NCBI GenBank assembly: GCA_015680685.1
Contig: MNCI01006590.1
Location: 155,795-189,177 of the forward strand
Direction of reading: 5' to 3'
From: Gnetum montanum
Taxonomy: Eukaryota; Streptophyta; Gnetopsida; Gnetales; Gnetaceae
Length of the DNA stretch: 33,383 nt
Positions 1-10,929 of this stretch are shown here, in pieces. The translations under genes and the position numbers were made by a program. The notes beneath the pieces are model-generated. The model saw only the letters and a program-made list of their open reading frames with translations. It ran no database searches and was not told the origin of the DNA. The stretch's first letter is position 1. Each line of letters opens with the position of its first letter.

Positions 1-209
1 GTGTACGGCTAGTCAAGGAATCGGCTGCTTGACGCAATGCATGAGTACGACTCAATTACGAGCATTGGCTGCTTGGTAACCCAGTAGCATATTCCAGGAT
101 TCTGTGCTTGGTAATCCCAGTGGTAGTCCGATGTGTACGGCTAGTTGAGGAATCGGCTGCTCATTGGTAGGCTAGAACGTGTAGTGTAGGGGTACCTCGC
201 CACTCATCA
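1..209 (+). mobile_element. 3' end of a TGATGAG/CTCATCA-type LTR
   Basis: The stretch aligns by eye with the R-U5 part of the complete solo LTR at 13638-14679: it shares GTGTACGGCTAGTCAAGGAA, TTACGAGCATT and GCTTGGTAATCCCAGTGGTA. It ends in the terminal motif CTCATCA (203-209). Compared with that copy it lacks about 464 bp (equivalent to 14189-14652), the join being directly between ...GAACGTGT and AGTGTAGGGG. No primer-binding site follows at 210, so it is either a solo LTR or a 3' LTR whose start lies before the window. The candidate target duplication is CTAGT (210-214); its partner is not visible. Confidence 0.85.
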
Positions 210-213
210 CTAG

Positions 214-2164
214 TCAAGGATTCAACGTGTACACCCCAAAATTTTGTAAGTGTAACACCATAGGGCAACATCCCTTAAGATATTCATACTAACAAATCTC
301 ACACCCAACATCATCATAAGATTCTATCTCCACAACTCCTTTTATTGTAGAAACTTTGCCCTTACCTCTTTTGTAGGCATGTTTAGCTTATTTTCGCCTC
401 TTGCGGTTATGATCACTATTTTGATCTTTGGATTCTATTGTAATTTTCATAGCAGTTTAAAATTTTTCATCCAAAGAGTCCCATAATTTATCACTCATTT
501 CCAAAATATCAAAAATTGATTGTTGGATGGGCAAGGTTTTATTATTTAACTTCATCGAGTGGTAACTCCTCCTCATCACAAAATTAGACCTCCCTTTTCC
601 TAATGGAAGGGTCTCTATTATATTCTTCTGCACTTTTCCTTTTTTGCAACTCACCTTCTTCTTTTACTACATGCTCTATCAACCTTTCTATCTGATATGC
701 TCTTAGTTCAGACAATCTCCCTTGGGCATACACACCATGAATTCTTTTTATTTCTTCTCTAAGCTCATCTATGATGTGGCAAAGTTATTTCCTTTGAGAA
801 TAACCATGGCCAAGCCATCAATGTAACAAAGAATAATACCTACCCATGATGACATCCAAGGTTTCATGTGTTCCCTATTTCTAACCTTGGATTTACCTTC
901 TCAAATTAGACACTCTGGAGTATGTCTAGTATTTGTCATGAAACAGTTCTAGCATCGTACTCCATCTGCAAATGGATTTTACTTGAAAGGATTGGTATCA
1001 ACTTTCCACCTCTTTGATGAGTGTCTTGGGAAATAGCTTCAATTTGTGCTAGTCATTCTCTATGTTTTGTAAGGTGCAGGCATCATGAAAGGCTTGTAAA
1101 TGATTTTGCAAATCAGAGTTATATCCCCCCTCAAATCGTAGGATATTGTTCATGTTTAAGTGCTTGATTTGACTATCTTTCACATGGCTAGTTGGGATCC
1201 TAACTACGTTTGCAATGTTAAGAATGCTTTAAGTTGCCAACAAAGGCTCATCATTACATTATTTTGTTATCACTGATGAGGTCGTCTATTACCCCTTCAA
1301 TTATTGTGGGCATAGCGATCAGTATTATTGTCCTGCTACTCACCTCCATCATGATTATTCCGTTTGTGGCATTTTTAGAACTAGAAGAAGAGGAAGAAGA
1401 AGATGCAGATGAATAGAACAAAGAGGAAGGAGAACTACCATCACCATGGTATCTGCCAACTCCCCTTCGGTTGTCATGACCATGTTCGTCAAGATTCTTA
1501 TCATCTTGATGCCTGTCCAAGCCCCTACCTTGACTACCATCTTTACTTAAACCTAGTTTGTTGATAGTGAAATGTAGATTTAGGTGCACACCGCCATCAC
1601 TAGTAATGAGGGGTGGAGAATTTTCATGTTAAGAGCCCCTAGAGAGAGGGTCCTCATTATCATCTTGGTTTAGCAGGAACAATGAATTGTTGAATCACTT
1701 CCCCTTCACAAACTCATGTTGCTTCTTCTAGTGTCAATCTCTCCAGCATTATGTTTCAGTGGGATGGTAATCCTAGTAGCTGTAATCATGCACAACATAC
1801 TCCTCTTGAAGATCATGGATACCTAACTTCTTAAGAGTTTAAAATAGCATCATGAGCAATGATAGATTGGGAGGAATTACAATGTTACCTTCCATGTCAC
1901 GCCATCACAGTTGTTCATTCTACTGTAGGATGAAGGTGAAATCAAGCACATACTCATCTGGATGAGTATATACCACCGTGCACTCTTCTGGGACCAGTGT
2001 TTAACATCATCACGCCTGAGAGAAAAAGACATTTTTCAACAAATAAAAGATCAAAGTGCTTATATAATTATATTATGTGATATAGTGATGTTAACCTTGG
2101 GGTTCATTCAATGATGTTAATGATGTTCACTAATCCTAGATAGCACATATTTCAAACAAAAAAA
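214..2164 (-). pseudogene. Degenerate gag and leader of a Tat/Athila-like Ty3/gypsy element
   Basis: Reading leftwards from the primer-binding site, several frames give a broken Gag polyprotein, the structural protein of the retrotransposon particle. The clearest part is about 1150-880: a segment with FEGG, LQAFHDAC and LKLFPKTL, then ESWYQS and a W...FHDKY motif. This resembles the Gag core of Tat/Athila/Ogre elements (family usually LRLFPFSL...A..WL). A serine-rich stretch on the minus strand at 1382-1420 is encoded by a GAA/GAG-rich plus-strand tract. Stops and frameshifts are frequent and no ORF exceeds about 110 codons, so it is dead. The relic stops at 210 where an LTR in opposite orientation begins. 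Assignment to Gag is moderate; lineage rests mainly on the PBS. Confidence 0.6.
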
Positions 2165-2184
2165 GTCCCTAGCAATGGCACCAA
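2165..2184 (-). promoter_or_regulatory. Primer-binding site, TGGCGCCGTTGCC type
   Basis: Read on the minus strand the bases directly next to the LTR end are TTGGTGCCATTGCTAGGGAC. This is the TGGCGCCGTTGCCGGGG-type tRNA primer site known from Tat/Athila/Ogre-side gypsy elements, with C-to-T/G-to-A changes expected from methylcytosine decay. It marks 2185 as the LTR boundary and sets the element on the minus strand. Confidence 0.7.
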
Positions 2185-3133
2185 TGATAAGTGGTGAAAG
2201 ATACCCCTACACTCAACCATACAAATCATGATAATTTCATGCACAACCCAATCAAATTTTGAGGACTCTATGTCTTTTAGTACACTAGTTGTCTAGGAAA
2301 TGAACCTCGCCCTAAAGGTCATTCATTTTCTTCCCAATTACACTTGTTATGTATAGAGGTATGGTTAAGTGTAATCGAGGCATATGATTTTTATTATTTT
2401 ATGTTTTATGTTCCTTGGTACTTAAAGTAGAAAGATGAAGTAATTTAATAACTAATTTAATTTAACTACTTAACTAGTCCTAACATAAGTATCTAGTCCC
2501 ACTTTCCATACACATCCTAAACCCACATATCCACTATTAGATAACCAAGTGCTACCCTACTGGGTGAACCAAGCAATAACACTACTAGAATTACCAAGCG
2601 AATACATGTTTACATTTGAAGTAATTGTACTTATGTACTTAATTTATTTAGCTTAATTAATTAACTAATCACTTAAAGTCTAATTGATCTTAATAAATTA
2701 AATATTTAATAAAAACCATAAATGCATAAATAAATCATTAATCTATTCTAAGTGCTGCAAGGTTTGATCAGAGGCACGTCTTTATTGTCATACACACTGG
2801 TGTGGTTTAGGTACAATAGTTCTTGAATAAAGATCTGTATACTTTCTAACTCCTGCTACAGGCATTCAAAGAAATATTCTAATTCTCAAATGGAAAAACT
2901 ACAAGAGCTCTACTACAACTTTGACTTAACTCCCCATAAACATGGATGTGAGCTCATATTTATAGTTTTTATTATAGGGCTGCATTGATAGGGCCTCATA
3001 GATGTAGCAAACCCTACATCAATGTGGCCCCATCAAAAGGGCAACACCACATAAATGGGGTCTCGTTGATGAGGGCTCATCGACAAGGCGATGTCAATAG
3101 GGGTCCAAAAATGTGACACTTTGATGCTCATCA
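2185..3133 (-). mobile_element. 5' LTR of the minus-strand Tat-like element
   Basis: The 949-bp LTR begins on the minus strand with TGATGAG (3133-3127) and ends ...CTTATCA (2191-2185), adjacent to the PBS. In minus-strand order it has short ATCRATG-type repeats in U3, a TATAAATA box (2964-2957), a GAATTAGAATATTTC segment shared with the LTRs at 6720 and 13638, an AATAAA signal (2786-2781), then CGCTTGGTAAT and the GTATGGTTGAGTGTAGGGG end segment. The last also occurs in the 13638-14679 copy. It is clearly related to, but much diverged from, the solo-LTR subfamily. The flanking 5 bp at 3134-3138 is CTTAG; the matching duplicate is not seen. Confidence 0.8.
2957..2964 (-). promoter_or_regulatory. 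TATA box in LTR U3
   Basis: TATAAATA on the minus strand, about 170 bp into the LTR and upstream of the AATAAA signal at 2786-2781. Position matches TATA boxes in the related LTRs. Confidence 0.6.
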
Positions 3134-3644
3134 CTTAGCTCTTTCATTATGAAAATTACTTCAATAGGCTACATCAATGCATCCCCATCGATGCATGATA
3201 AAAAATCTATATATATGGGACCATACTTAGCCAAATTTTCACATTTACATCACAATGCTAGGGGATTGTTAACATTTTTTAGAGTCCATAGCATCTTACA
3301 AGCACTATAACTTGCACACTACTTATCTGATTAAATTTATTCTTTGACCCTCTAGCTATTGGAGGTGAGCTTTACATCATGGGGGCCACAAACCCATGGT
3401 TTTCTAATTGAAAATTTTTGAACTCTCCAAGGTTTAACTAATAAAATAATATTAAAATCATCATCTATACAAAGTTAAACCTCATCAACAAACTTAGGTA
3501 GCTAAATGAAAAAATAATAATAAAATAATTAATCTACCATGATCACAACTAACCTAAGTATAACTTGCCCAAAAAAAGAAAGGTATCAAGAGCATTAAAA
3601 GTTACACATTAAATACTAATCCTTGGTTATGTTTGTGATCATAG
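3134..3644. other. No gene seen; element-derived spacer
   Basis: AT-rich sequence between the minus-strand LTR and the start of the broken plus-strand ORF. Near 3168-3222 there is a small inverted motif (ATCAATGCATC...ATCGATGCATG) followed by CTATATATAT, similar in style to LTR U3 repeats of this lineage, but no LTR boundary could be drawn. Just before 3645 the sequence GTTTGTGATCATAG looks like a 3' splice acceptor. Confidence 0.5.
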
Positions 3645-6510
3645 ATGGAACCAAAGAGGGGACCACAAGATGAAAGACCATCCCAACCAAAGGAGAAGTG
3701 GCCAAGAGGAGGAAGGAACCAACAACCATAACAACGCCAAGAACTAGATGCCAAAATTGATGCAACGGTACCTCTTCAAGAGGAGCTCAAAGTGGAATTT
3801 GTACGTCAAATTTCCATAGTAGAGACCAGCCAATCATTGTAGGATGAGGCACCAAGGCCAAGGCCTAATCTAGAGGTCGCACTGGCTGAAGCCTGCTTGG
3901 AAAGAATTTGTTCCAAGAAGGTCCAAAGTTTGGTTCTTTAAGAGCTTAACTTTGGTCCCTTCTTGGACTTGGCATTAGAGGAAGTTTGAACATAACTATA
4001 GGGGTCTTCCATGTAGCCCATTCTCTCTTTGAGTGGATAGTGTTACATGGGAGAAACATACCTCTTCTAGAAAAATTAGCAAGGAGACATCACTATCAAA
4101 ATAAAATACACAATTGTCTCTTATTTGGTTGAGGCCATCATGGAGGCCCTCAGCTTGCCTGACATAGAGGAAACTCTAGTAAAAATTTCTACTCAAGTGG
4201 ACCCAAATGCAAAAAGGGGATGGATCCAACAATGCTATGGAATGGACTATAAGGAGTACAATGCACTTACTAGGATGGAATAAGACTATTTCAAAATACT
4301 AGCCTATCACTCAAACCTGATAGTGAGGCTTGGTAAGGTGACTACCTTCTTTGCCCATGTATGTGCTGCTCTAAGCAGTAAGTTCCCTGTTAATCTCTCT
4401 CAGCTCATCTTCCTCAAAATAGAGAAACACTTCAAAGAAAATAAGAAAGTAAGGAAAAAACTTTCCTTTCCATGCCTGATCTACAAACTCTATAGAAGGG
4501 GAGGCATAGCTTGTTATGCCAATGATTCTCTCTTCCATAATCCTACCGCATCCTAGTAGGAGATGATGAAGAATACGGTAATTACCAAGCTATTAGAGGA
4601 TGAGCAGCCACCACCACCACCTACTAGTAAGACTACATTAGAGTTCAACACAGTTATAGAGTGAATGAGAAAATTCCATGAATAGTTGTTGCAACAACAA
4701 GGAGGAAAGGCAAGTGTTGGGAAGCCATCGATCTACTAGCCAACATTAAGTCATCTTAATGAAGTCACCAAGAAAATTAGCTAGGTTGAAGATACTACCT
4801 CATTATTTTTTATCTGATGCATGTAGGCATCCATGAAAAATAATCCAAGTGCCCAAGAAGTTATAGTGTCCATCCCTAGACAATAAGAGTTTCCTTAAAT
4901 TCCTAGGAATGTTGCATCTCTCTTAATGCGCCTAGAGGAAGGTGAGGGAACTACTATATTAGTGATGTAGCACCATGGGTAAGAAACAATGACAAAATTC
5001 ATGGTAGATTGTGTGGTTGAAGCATTGAATGCTCATGTAGCAACCATGCCTAACATAAATGCTCTAAAAGATGTACATGCTTCTGCAAAAGTGAGAAGCT
5101 AGTGATTAAGTATAGCCTAACATCAGGAGGTCTTGGACCAATTGGTGGAACTCAAGAAATTTCTTCTAGAGATCTTTGATCTCCAAGAAGAAATCACTAC
5201 TACCCAATTGGAGCTACTCAAGACAAAGGGCACGCTCATCATTGCTAATGCCTAACTAGAGGCAACGACTACCAAAATTATTAGTTGGTTGTTGAGGTTG
5301 TGGAGTTGAAAGCCTATCTCATTGATCCCATCATTCTCAACAAGGAAATCAAGAGGGATGAAGCTTTATTACAGCTTCAACACAAACTAAGGAAGGCTAA
5401 AAATGCCAAGGAGATGATGGTCTTTAACAACTTCTTATCAAAAGCTCTTTCCATCAACATTGATAAGGACTTGGCACAAGTCTACCATTGAGAATTTGAT
5501 CCTTGCAAAGGACATTTATCACCTACAAAATGTCAAGGAGAAAAATGACCAAATAGTTAATTTTGTGAGACAATAGCAAGAGTAGCTCAAAAAGGTGAAC
5601 TTGAATTTAAGGAGGTTTGTAGCTAAGAACGAAAATCTCTCTATAGAGAAAATCTGGGCACTTCATCAAAAGATATTCATTGAGGTAGCCACCTAGAAAA
5701 ATGAGGCTCTAAAGTTTGAACTTGTCAAAAATTACTATAGGAACAAGGTAGTGATCCTCAAAGAAGTAAATGAAAAAGAAAATTCAACTACCTAGGGTGA
5801 AGATGAACGAGGCACTCCAACAACTTTAGCAATGAGGTGATGTATAGTAGTCAATCTTTGATGACTTGAATGCCTATAAAAAATTAGAAATCTACTGAAG
5901 GAGTTGAAAATAGAGGAGATAATTAAATACATGGAGTTTACCATCCTTCAATATGGAAACTTAGTGATGCTAATAATAGGAAGGCCAAGGATGGAGCTTG
6001 AGAAGTAGATGGCTAGTATGTACCTCTTTTACTAGGCCAAGTTCAAGCATCACAAAGAGACTAAGTAAAAGTTGGAGATAGCCAACGTAGAGCTTAAAGT
6101 TCTTAGAAGCCAATTCATATATCAATGAGAAATTGCTAAGAACCTAGCCAAACAAATGAACGATTACCATGAGTTGCAACACCTAGTAAAGACATTTTAT
6201 GTCAAATAAAAATAATTCATAGCTTCGTTCATTAACATTAATGAGTTGTTCCTAGAAATGCCCTGTTCATGGGACATTCCCATGATGGCCCACATTGGTG
6301 AAGCAACATGGATTGTGTAAAATCCAAAAAGTAAGGAGGAAAATATGAAAGCATTGTTAGATGCTTTCCATCTTCTATCAGAAGTAGTAGCTACAGTAGA
6401 ATAGCCTCAACCATCACCACGACCATCAACACTAGAGCCTGGCAAAGGTTCTTCGATATTCTAGGAGCCTGCACCTCCTAGCATTGTCTAATCTCCATCT
6501 TAGTAATTAG
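3645..6510 (+). pseudogene. Broken ORF: plant-transposon-protein-like segment plus coiled coils
   Basis: A sense-strand relic that would have encoded roughly 950 residues, now split by many TAG/TAA stops and frameshifts; the longest open pieces are 4323-4556 (77 codons) and 5285-5491 (68 codons). Around 4140-4530 it reads as a helical segment with FFAHVCAALSS, FPVNLSQLIFLKI and KLSFPCLIYKLYRRGG. This pattern resembles the 'putative plant transposon protein' domain attached to many plant retroelements. From about 5080 to 6220 it is Lys/Glu/Leu-rich with heptad-like spacing, suggesting long coiled coils; the end (6400-6510) is Pro/Ser-rich. Lying just upstream of the LTR at 6720, it could be the extra ORF found in Tat-type elements. 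Domain naming is from pattern memory. Confidence 0.5.
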
Positions 6511-6719
6511 AGGGTTCATGCTACCATTTTTATAAGGGTGTACAATTTTGTTATCAAGGACATCCAATTTTGTAAACTTTGTAATTTTGTACAATTTGAC
6601 ACTTAGAGTCAGTTAGTTACAATCAGGCAGTCAATAATCACATACCTTTTTAATTTTGTAAGAAACTCGATCCTACTTTTGGTCACTCGAGGAAAATTTT
6701 TCACTTAGTCATAGGGGTA

Positions 6720-7512
6720 TGATGAATCATCAACTAGATGCATTGATAGGCATCAATGTAGTGTCATTTCATGCCTATATAAGTGTGTGCACCCCCTACA
6801 TTTTTGGCATGTTATGTCATTAGTGTAGCCAAGTTCTTGCAGTTTTCTTCCACCAGAGTTAGAATATTTTTTGAGTGCATGTAGTAGTACTTCAAAGAAT
6901 TATATGGATCCTTATTTGATGTGATGGTAATAAAGATGAGATTCCTGGAACTCTTGTAGCACTTGTAATACATCCATGTTTATTTTAGTGTACTTTATCA
7001 TTAATGTAATTTACATTTTTGTTCTTAGTTAATTAATGCATTTAATAATCAACACATAAGTTCAACCACTTTGAACATACTATTTAATGCTTGGTAATCC
7101 CAGTAGTGGCTATTTGATATGTCCAATGATAGACACTTGATAACCCAGTAACATTAAGACAAGTTTAGGATGTGTATGGAAAGTGGACCCAAATGCTTAT
7201 GTTAGGCTAGTTAGCTTAAGGATCATTAGATAGTTAAGTAGTTAATTTCTAATTAATTATCTTTACTTCAACACTTAGATTAGATAAATAAAAATATAAA
7301 ATATAAATAAATATCATATGCCTTGGCTTACACTTAGCCATACAACTGAGCTTACATAAGCGATAGCTAAGAAGACAATGATCATATTCTCCCACATCAC
7401 TATCTTTATCTATTAGTACACTTAGGGGCTAAGTGTGTGGAATTTGACCGGATTGCTAGTGAACACTTGTGATTCATATGGTTGACCAGAGGGACTACTT
7501 GCTACTCATCAA
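6720..7512 (+). mobile_element. Plus-strand 3' LTR, TGATGAA...CTCATCA
   Basis: A 793-bp LTR starting TGATGAATCATC after a short purine run (ATAGGGGTA, 6711-6719) and ending CTACTCATCA (7503-7512). It has a TATATAAG box (6776-6783), AGAGTTAGAATATTTT shared with the other LTRs of this lineage, an AATAAA signal (6929-6934), GCTTGGTAATCCCAGTAG and GATAACCCAGTAAC modules, and an end segment with TTTGACCGGATTG and CATATGGTTGA. Bases before (GGGTA) and after (ACAAG) do not match and no primer site follows, so it is read as the 3' LTR of the element containing the ORF at 3645-6510, not a solo LTR. Confidence 0.75.
6776..6783 (+). promoter_or_regulatory. TATA box in LTR U3
   Basis: TATATAAG, 57 bp inside the LTR start, followed about 150 bp later by AATAAA (6929-6934). 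Confidence 0.6.
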
Positions 7513-7904
7513 CAAGTCTATTTTTCATCTATCCTATTTTGCTTTTTAATTCTTTTTCTAACTCCCTTTCCTATATCATCTCGTTTCTTTTCATCAGCTC
7601 ATTTAGTGAGAATTGAATGACCTGTTCTATTCTAATGAGGGTGTGTTAAGGACATGAGTGGGATAGGATATGAATATTAAAAGTAGCATCATTTTGGTCA
7701 TCCTAAGCGTAGGATTTAGCTATGTCCCTTTTTGTGGCATAGCACCATCCTCATAACTAGTGTATTGGTGATGTCCTAGTATTCTCTTCTTTTCCTATTT
7801 TGTTCCTCTCACTTTTTCTTTTGCAAGTACATTAATTTAGAATCAAATCTCTTCTTGATGGATCTTTCTTTGACACCATAGTAGCATCCACCAAGAGGGG
7901 ATAA
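7513..7904 (+). other. Internal 3' tail of another LTR element, ending in a PPT
   Basis: No coding region is readable. The stretch ends with the purine-rich AAGAGGGGATAA (7893-7904) immediately before TGTTAGGTCC. That is the usual order of polypurine tract and LTR start in plant gypsy elements. The element's body is not otherwise identified here. Confidence 0.4.
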
Positions 7905-8050
7905 TGTTAGGTCCACTTTTTTTTTGTTTTATTTTGAATCAAAAGTAAGTTTGGTTTTCACATCCTTCAATAGCATTTGAGAATCAAATCCCCCCAAATA
8001 CATCATCACAAGGCACATTCTTAGCTCTTGAGGATGATTAGGAACCATCT

Positions 8051-8150
8051 AGGTACATAGTCTAACTTATGTACTCAATTTTCTATGATTTCTAAAAAAT
8101 AGGTACATAGTCTAACTTATGTACTCAATTTTCTATGATTTCTAAAAAAT
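8051..8150. repeat. Perfect 50-bp tandem duplication
   Basis: Two abutting identical 50-bp units, 8051-8100 and 8101-8150, each starting AGGTACATAGTCTAACTTAT and ending TTTCTAAAAAAT. No mismatch is visible, which implies either a recent slippage/duplication event or an assembly duplication. Confidence 0.97.
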
Positions 8151-8159
8151 AGCAGAGTT

Positions 8160-8216
8160 AAAATTTTTCTAAGTGTTGGAGCTAACACAAGTCAAAAATT
8201 TTCTAAGTGTTGGAGG
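8160..8216. repeat. Imperfect direct repeat, about 37-bp period
   Basis: TTTTTCTAAGTGTTGGAG and TTTTCTAAGTGTTGGAG occur about 37 bp apart (around 8164 and 8200), each preceded by AAAAT/AAAA. A weaker relative, TTTTTCTAAGTATGA, is at about 8389. Confidence 0.7.
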
Positions 8217-8870
8217 TGATGGAATGTAAAATTGGGTTTCCTTTAGTATTATAGCACAAAATACCCAAAAGTAGCCTTATAAAACATATTTCTATCTTTG
8301 AAGGCCTACAAGGATTATTCATAGTCATATCTTAACTTTTTGTTATTAATTCTAGCAACTTTGAAAAAAATCTCAAAAATGGTCAAAATTTTTCTAAGTA
8401 TGATTAACACAACATTAAAATTTTTATAAGAGTGAAATGACATTGGATGTCAAAAGTAAGATTAACATGGAACATCAAAGAGTCAATTTATGTTGGATGT
8501 CAAATGTTAGAATTAATATCAAAAGTAAAAATGACATAGAGCATTGAAGCCAAAGGTCAAACTTGATATTTTCAAACTTGTGTCAATTTCAGACAACTTG
8601 CTAAAATTCCAAGTTCAATTTTAGCAACCTTAAATTAAACTTGGCAACTTCAAGCTTATAAATACAAGCTCAAAACATAAGTTTAGGGTTAGATATTTCA
8701 ATTGGATGTTGGATTTTTGAAAATTTAGAAAAGGTGAGATTTTTGAAGATTGGTGGGATCTTTTAAGATTTGAGAGCACTAATTAGATTTCAAAGTTTAA
8801 GAGCAAGAGCATCTACCACCACTGCAAACCTCACATGCTTCTCAGCTACTTTTAGCATCTTCTTCCCCTC

Positions 8871-8960
8871 CAACGTCACTTTTAGAGATAGAATTTTTAG
8901 GTTTCCACATCACTTTTCATAGTTAGAAATTTTTCAACTTCCACGTCAATATTGAGAACC
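8871..8960. repeat. Short tandem repeat, about 36-bp period
   Basis: ACGTCACTTTTAGAGATAGA, ACATCACTTTTCATAGTTAG and ACGTCAATATTGAGAACC recur with intervening ATTTTT...CC spacers, roughly 2.5 diverged units. Confidence 0.6.
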
Positions 8961-9329
8961 TTGGAAAAAATAGCTCTATTTTGACCCAAAATTAACGTTG
9001 GATCATGTCTACCACTTCTCCATCCATCACCCAATCCTCTAGAGGTCAAATTCCACCCTTTGAAACTATATTTTGCTTCAAATTTGAGCTTCTTTTATCA
9101 ATTCTGTTACACTTACATTTTTCTCCCACCATTTGTAGTTTGTCCCTCCATAGGAGGCAAAAATTTTGCTTTTTCTTCCTTTTTTTTAATGAATAAAACA
9201 TCTACATCTAGGATCTTTCACCACATTAATGTAATCTCTTTATTTTATGCTTATTTACGCATATTCTACGCTTCGTTAATTTTCTCTCTTATTCATTATG
9301 TTGTTTTCCCGTGATGTCAAAATTATAGA

Positions 9330-9850
9330 GTTTTCAACATTTCACACTTAGCCAATTTTTAACATTCCATGCTCAGTTCTTCTCTCACATCAAAACTTGT
9401 CTTGCAACATAAGTTGTCTTGCGCCAAAACTTCTCTCACATCAACACTTCTCTTGTGTTAAAACTTGGCTCACATCAAAACTTTGTTCATTTCAAAACCA
9501 CAATGTTTTAAATATTGTATTGTTTTTACCTATACTTTAAAATTTATTATTAGTTAAATGTTTACTGCTTATTTTATACTTAGTTTATTTCCTAATAATC
9601 CATACTTAGTCAATGTTTAGCATTTTAAACTTAAAATGTAAAAATTCTATTGTTTGGAGGGAAAATCAAAAACATTTCTCTCATATCAAAACTATAGTGT
9701 TTTTATTTTTATTTTTTATGGTTGGTATTAATATTCTACACTTAATTTTTATTCCATCATTCATATTCTACAATTGGTTTATTTTCTAATAATCCATACT
9801 TAGTCATTTTTTAAGTGATTTTACACTTAGTCATTTTTGGCATTAAAATC
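9330..9850. repeat. Degenerate low-complexity repeats
   Basis: Motifs TCTCTCACATCAAAACTT (9383-9480, several variants) and CCATACTTAGTCA / CACTTAGTCATTTTT (9598-9830) recur irregularly. No coding potential is seen. These look like expanded short repeats within a decayed LTR or leader. Confidence 0.5.
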
Positions 9851-10929
9851 TTAATGTTTTTTTTATTGTTTTCCTATTGTTACGGGAACATGTGTAGTAG
9901 GCTATGTCCATATTTGACTAGAGGATTCATTCCCCTTTATTTCATAATTTTTGATTTAGCGAGGGTTACATCAATTTGAAGACCATTTATGATTGTGCAC
10001 TAAGTATCTCAACACTTAGTTCATGGAGGTGTTCTTGTAGGAATAAAAAAGTAGCTTTCAAATTAATATTTATCTCCAAATTTTTTTTCTATAAGAAATT
10101 AAGATTTCAATACATGATATTACTTTTATTGGTAAATGCATTTTAAAAAAAAAAACTACATTATTTTTTCTACGATTCATGCAGTTAACAAGGTGTTGCT
10201 CTTCTAGTTAATAAACATTAGATTCTACAAGTTTTGAATTTTGTCTTTGACAACTTTAGAAGAGTTATTTAAATTACTTCTTATAGTGAAAAGGAGACTT
10301 TGACTTTATAATATTTATGCTCCTAATAATTCAAAAGATTAATCAAAGATTTGAAGATATCTTCAATCTCTGTTGATAAGTCTTTGAAACACAATCAATT
10401 TATTAGTTAAAATATTAAAAGTTTTAACTTTTTAACAATACAATGTCATCAAAGAACATTGATTTTTACAAAGACACGCAATATCTATTAACTAATTTTT
10501 ATAACTTATGTGTCTCAAGTTATAATAGCCATGAAGTGAATTAATAAGCATACAATCCTGCCTAGTGTCATAGATGCGATGAAGTTCAATATGATAGAAA
10601 AACAAAAGCGCAGTTGGAGATATCAAAGCAAGTTGTAGAATTGGCAAAGTTTGAGGAGTCCAAGCTAAAAAGACATATCAAACTATACCAAAGCCATAGT
10701 AGGGATAAATATGCTCAAAGATATCCACAATGTAGCCAGTATCTCGATGTCATTCATCATGAAAACATTGGTATACTTCAATGATGAAGGAATTAGGAAC
10801 ATGATATTGAAGACTACAACAACTTTGATTTAGTGGAGTCTATCTCAAAGGGAGCCAAGTTTGTAAGAATGATAAGAATACAAATATGGACATCCAATGC
10901 CTATTTCAATGACTTGTAATATCATTATA
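9851..10929. other. No recognisable gene
   Basis: AT-rich sequence with a poly-A run at 10143-10155 and no ORF beyond shadows. The part 10560-10900 is slightly less AT-rich and gives short open pieces with stops in every frame, perhaps transposon coding remnants, but no domain was recognised. Confidence 0.4.

Larger units (their letters stand above)
7905..9330 (+). mobile_element. Probable LTR starting TGTTAGG; right end not located
   Basis: Begins TGTTAGGTCCAC after a polypurine tract and has a TATAAATA box at 8657-8664 followed by a transcribed-leader-like region. No matching ...CCTAACA end or primer site was found, so the right boundary given is nominal. It contains two sets of tandem repeats (8051-8150, 8160-8216) and a third downstream of the TATA box (8871-8960). 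It is unrelated by eye to the TGATGAG lineage. Confidence 0.35.

Noticed and set aside
210-236. CTAGTCAAGGATTCAACGTG after the LTR end, resembling the LTR module CTAGTCAAGGAATC
   Set aside because: Match is short and not extended; it could be chance or a target preference, and no primer site is present.
1254-1589. 111-codon minus-strand ORF with a run of serines
   Set aside because: It overlaps the gag relic region and its serine run comes from a GAA/GAG simple tract; no start or domain supports a separate gene.
9005-9314. Plus-strand ORFs rich in Phe/Leu resembling membrane segments
   Set aside because: Composition follows from T-rich DNA; no homology, no start context, overlapping frames equally open.
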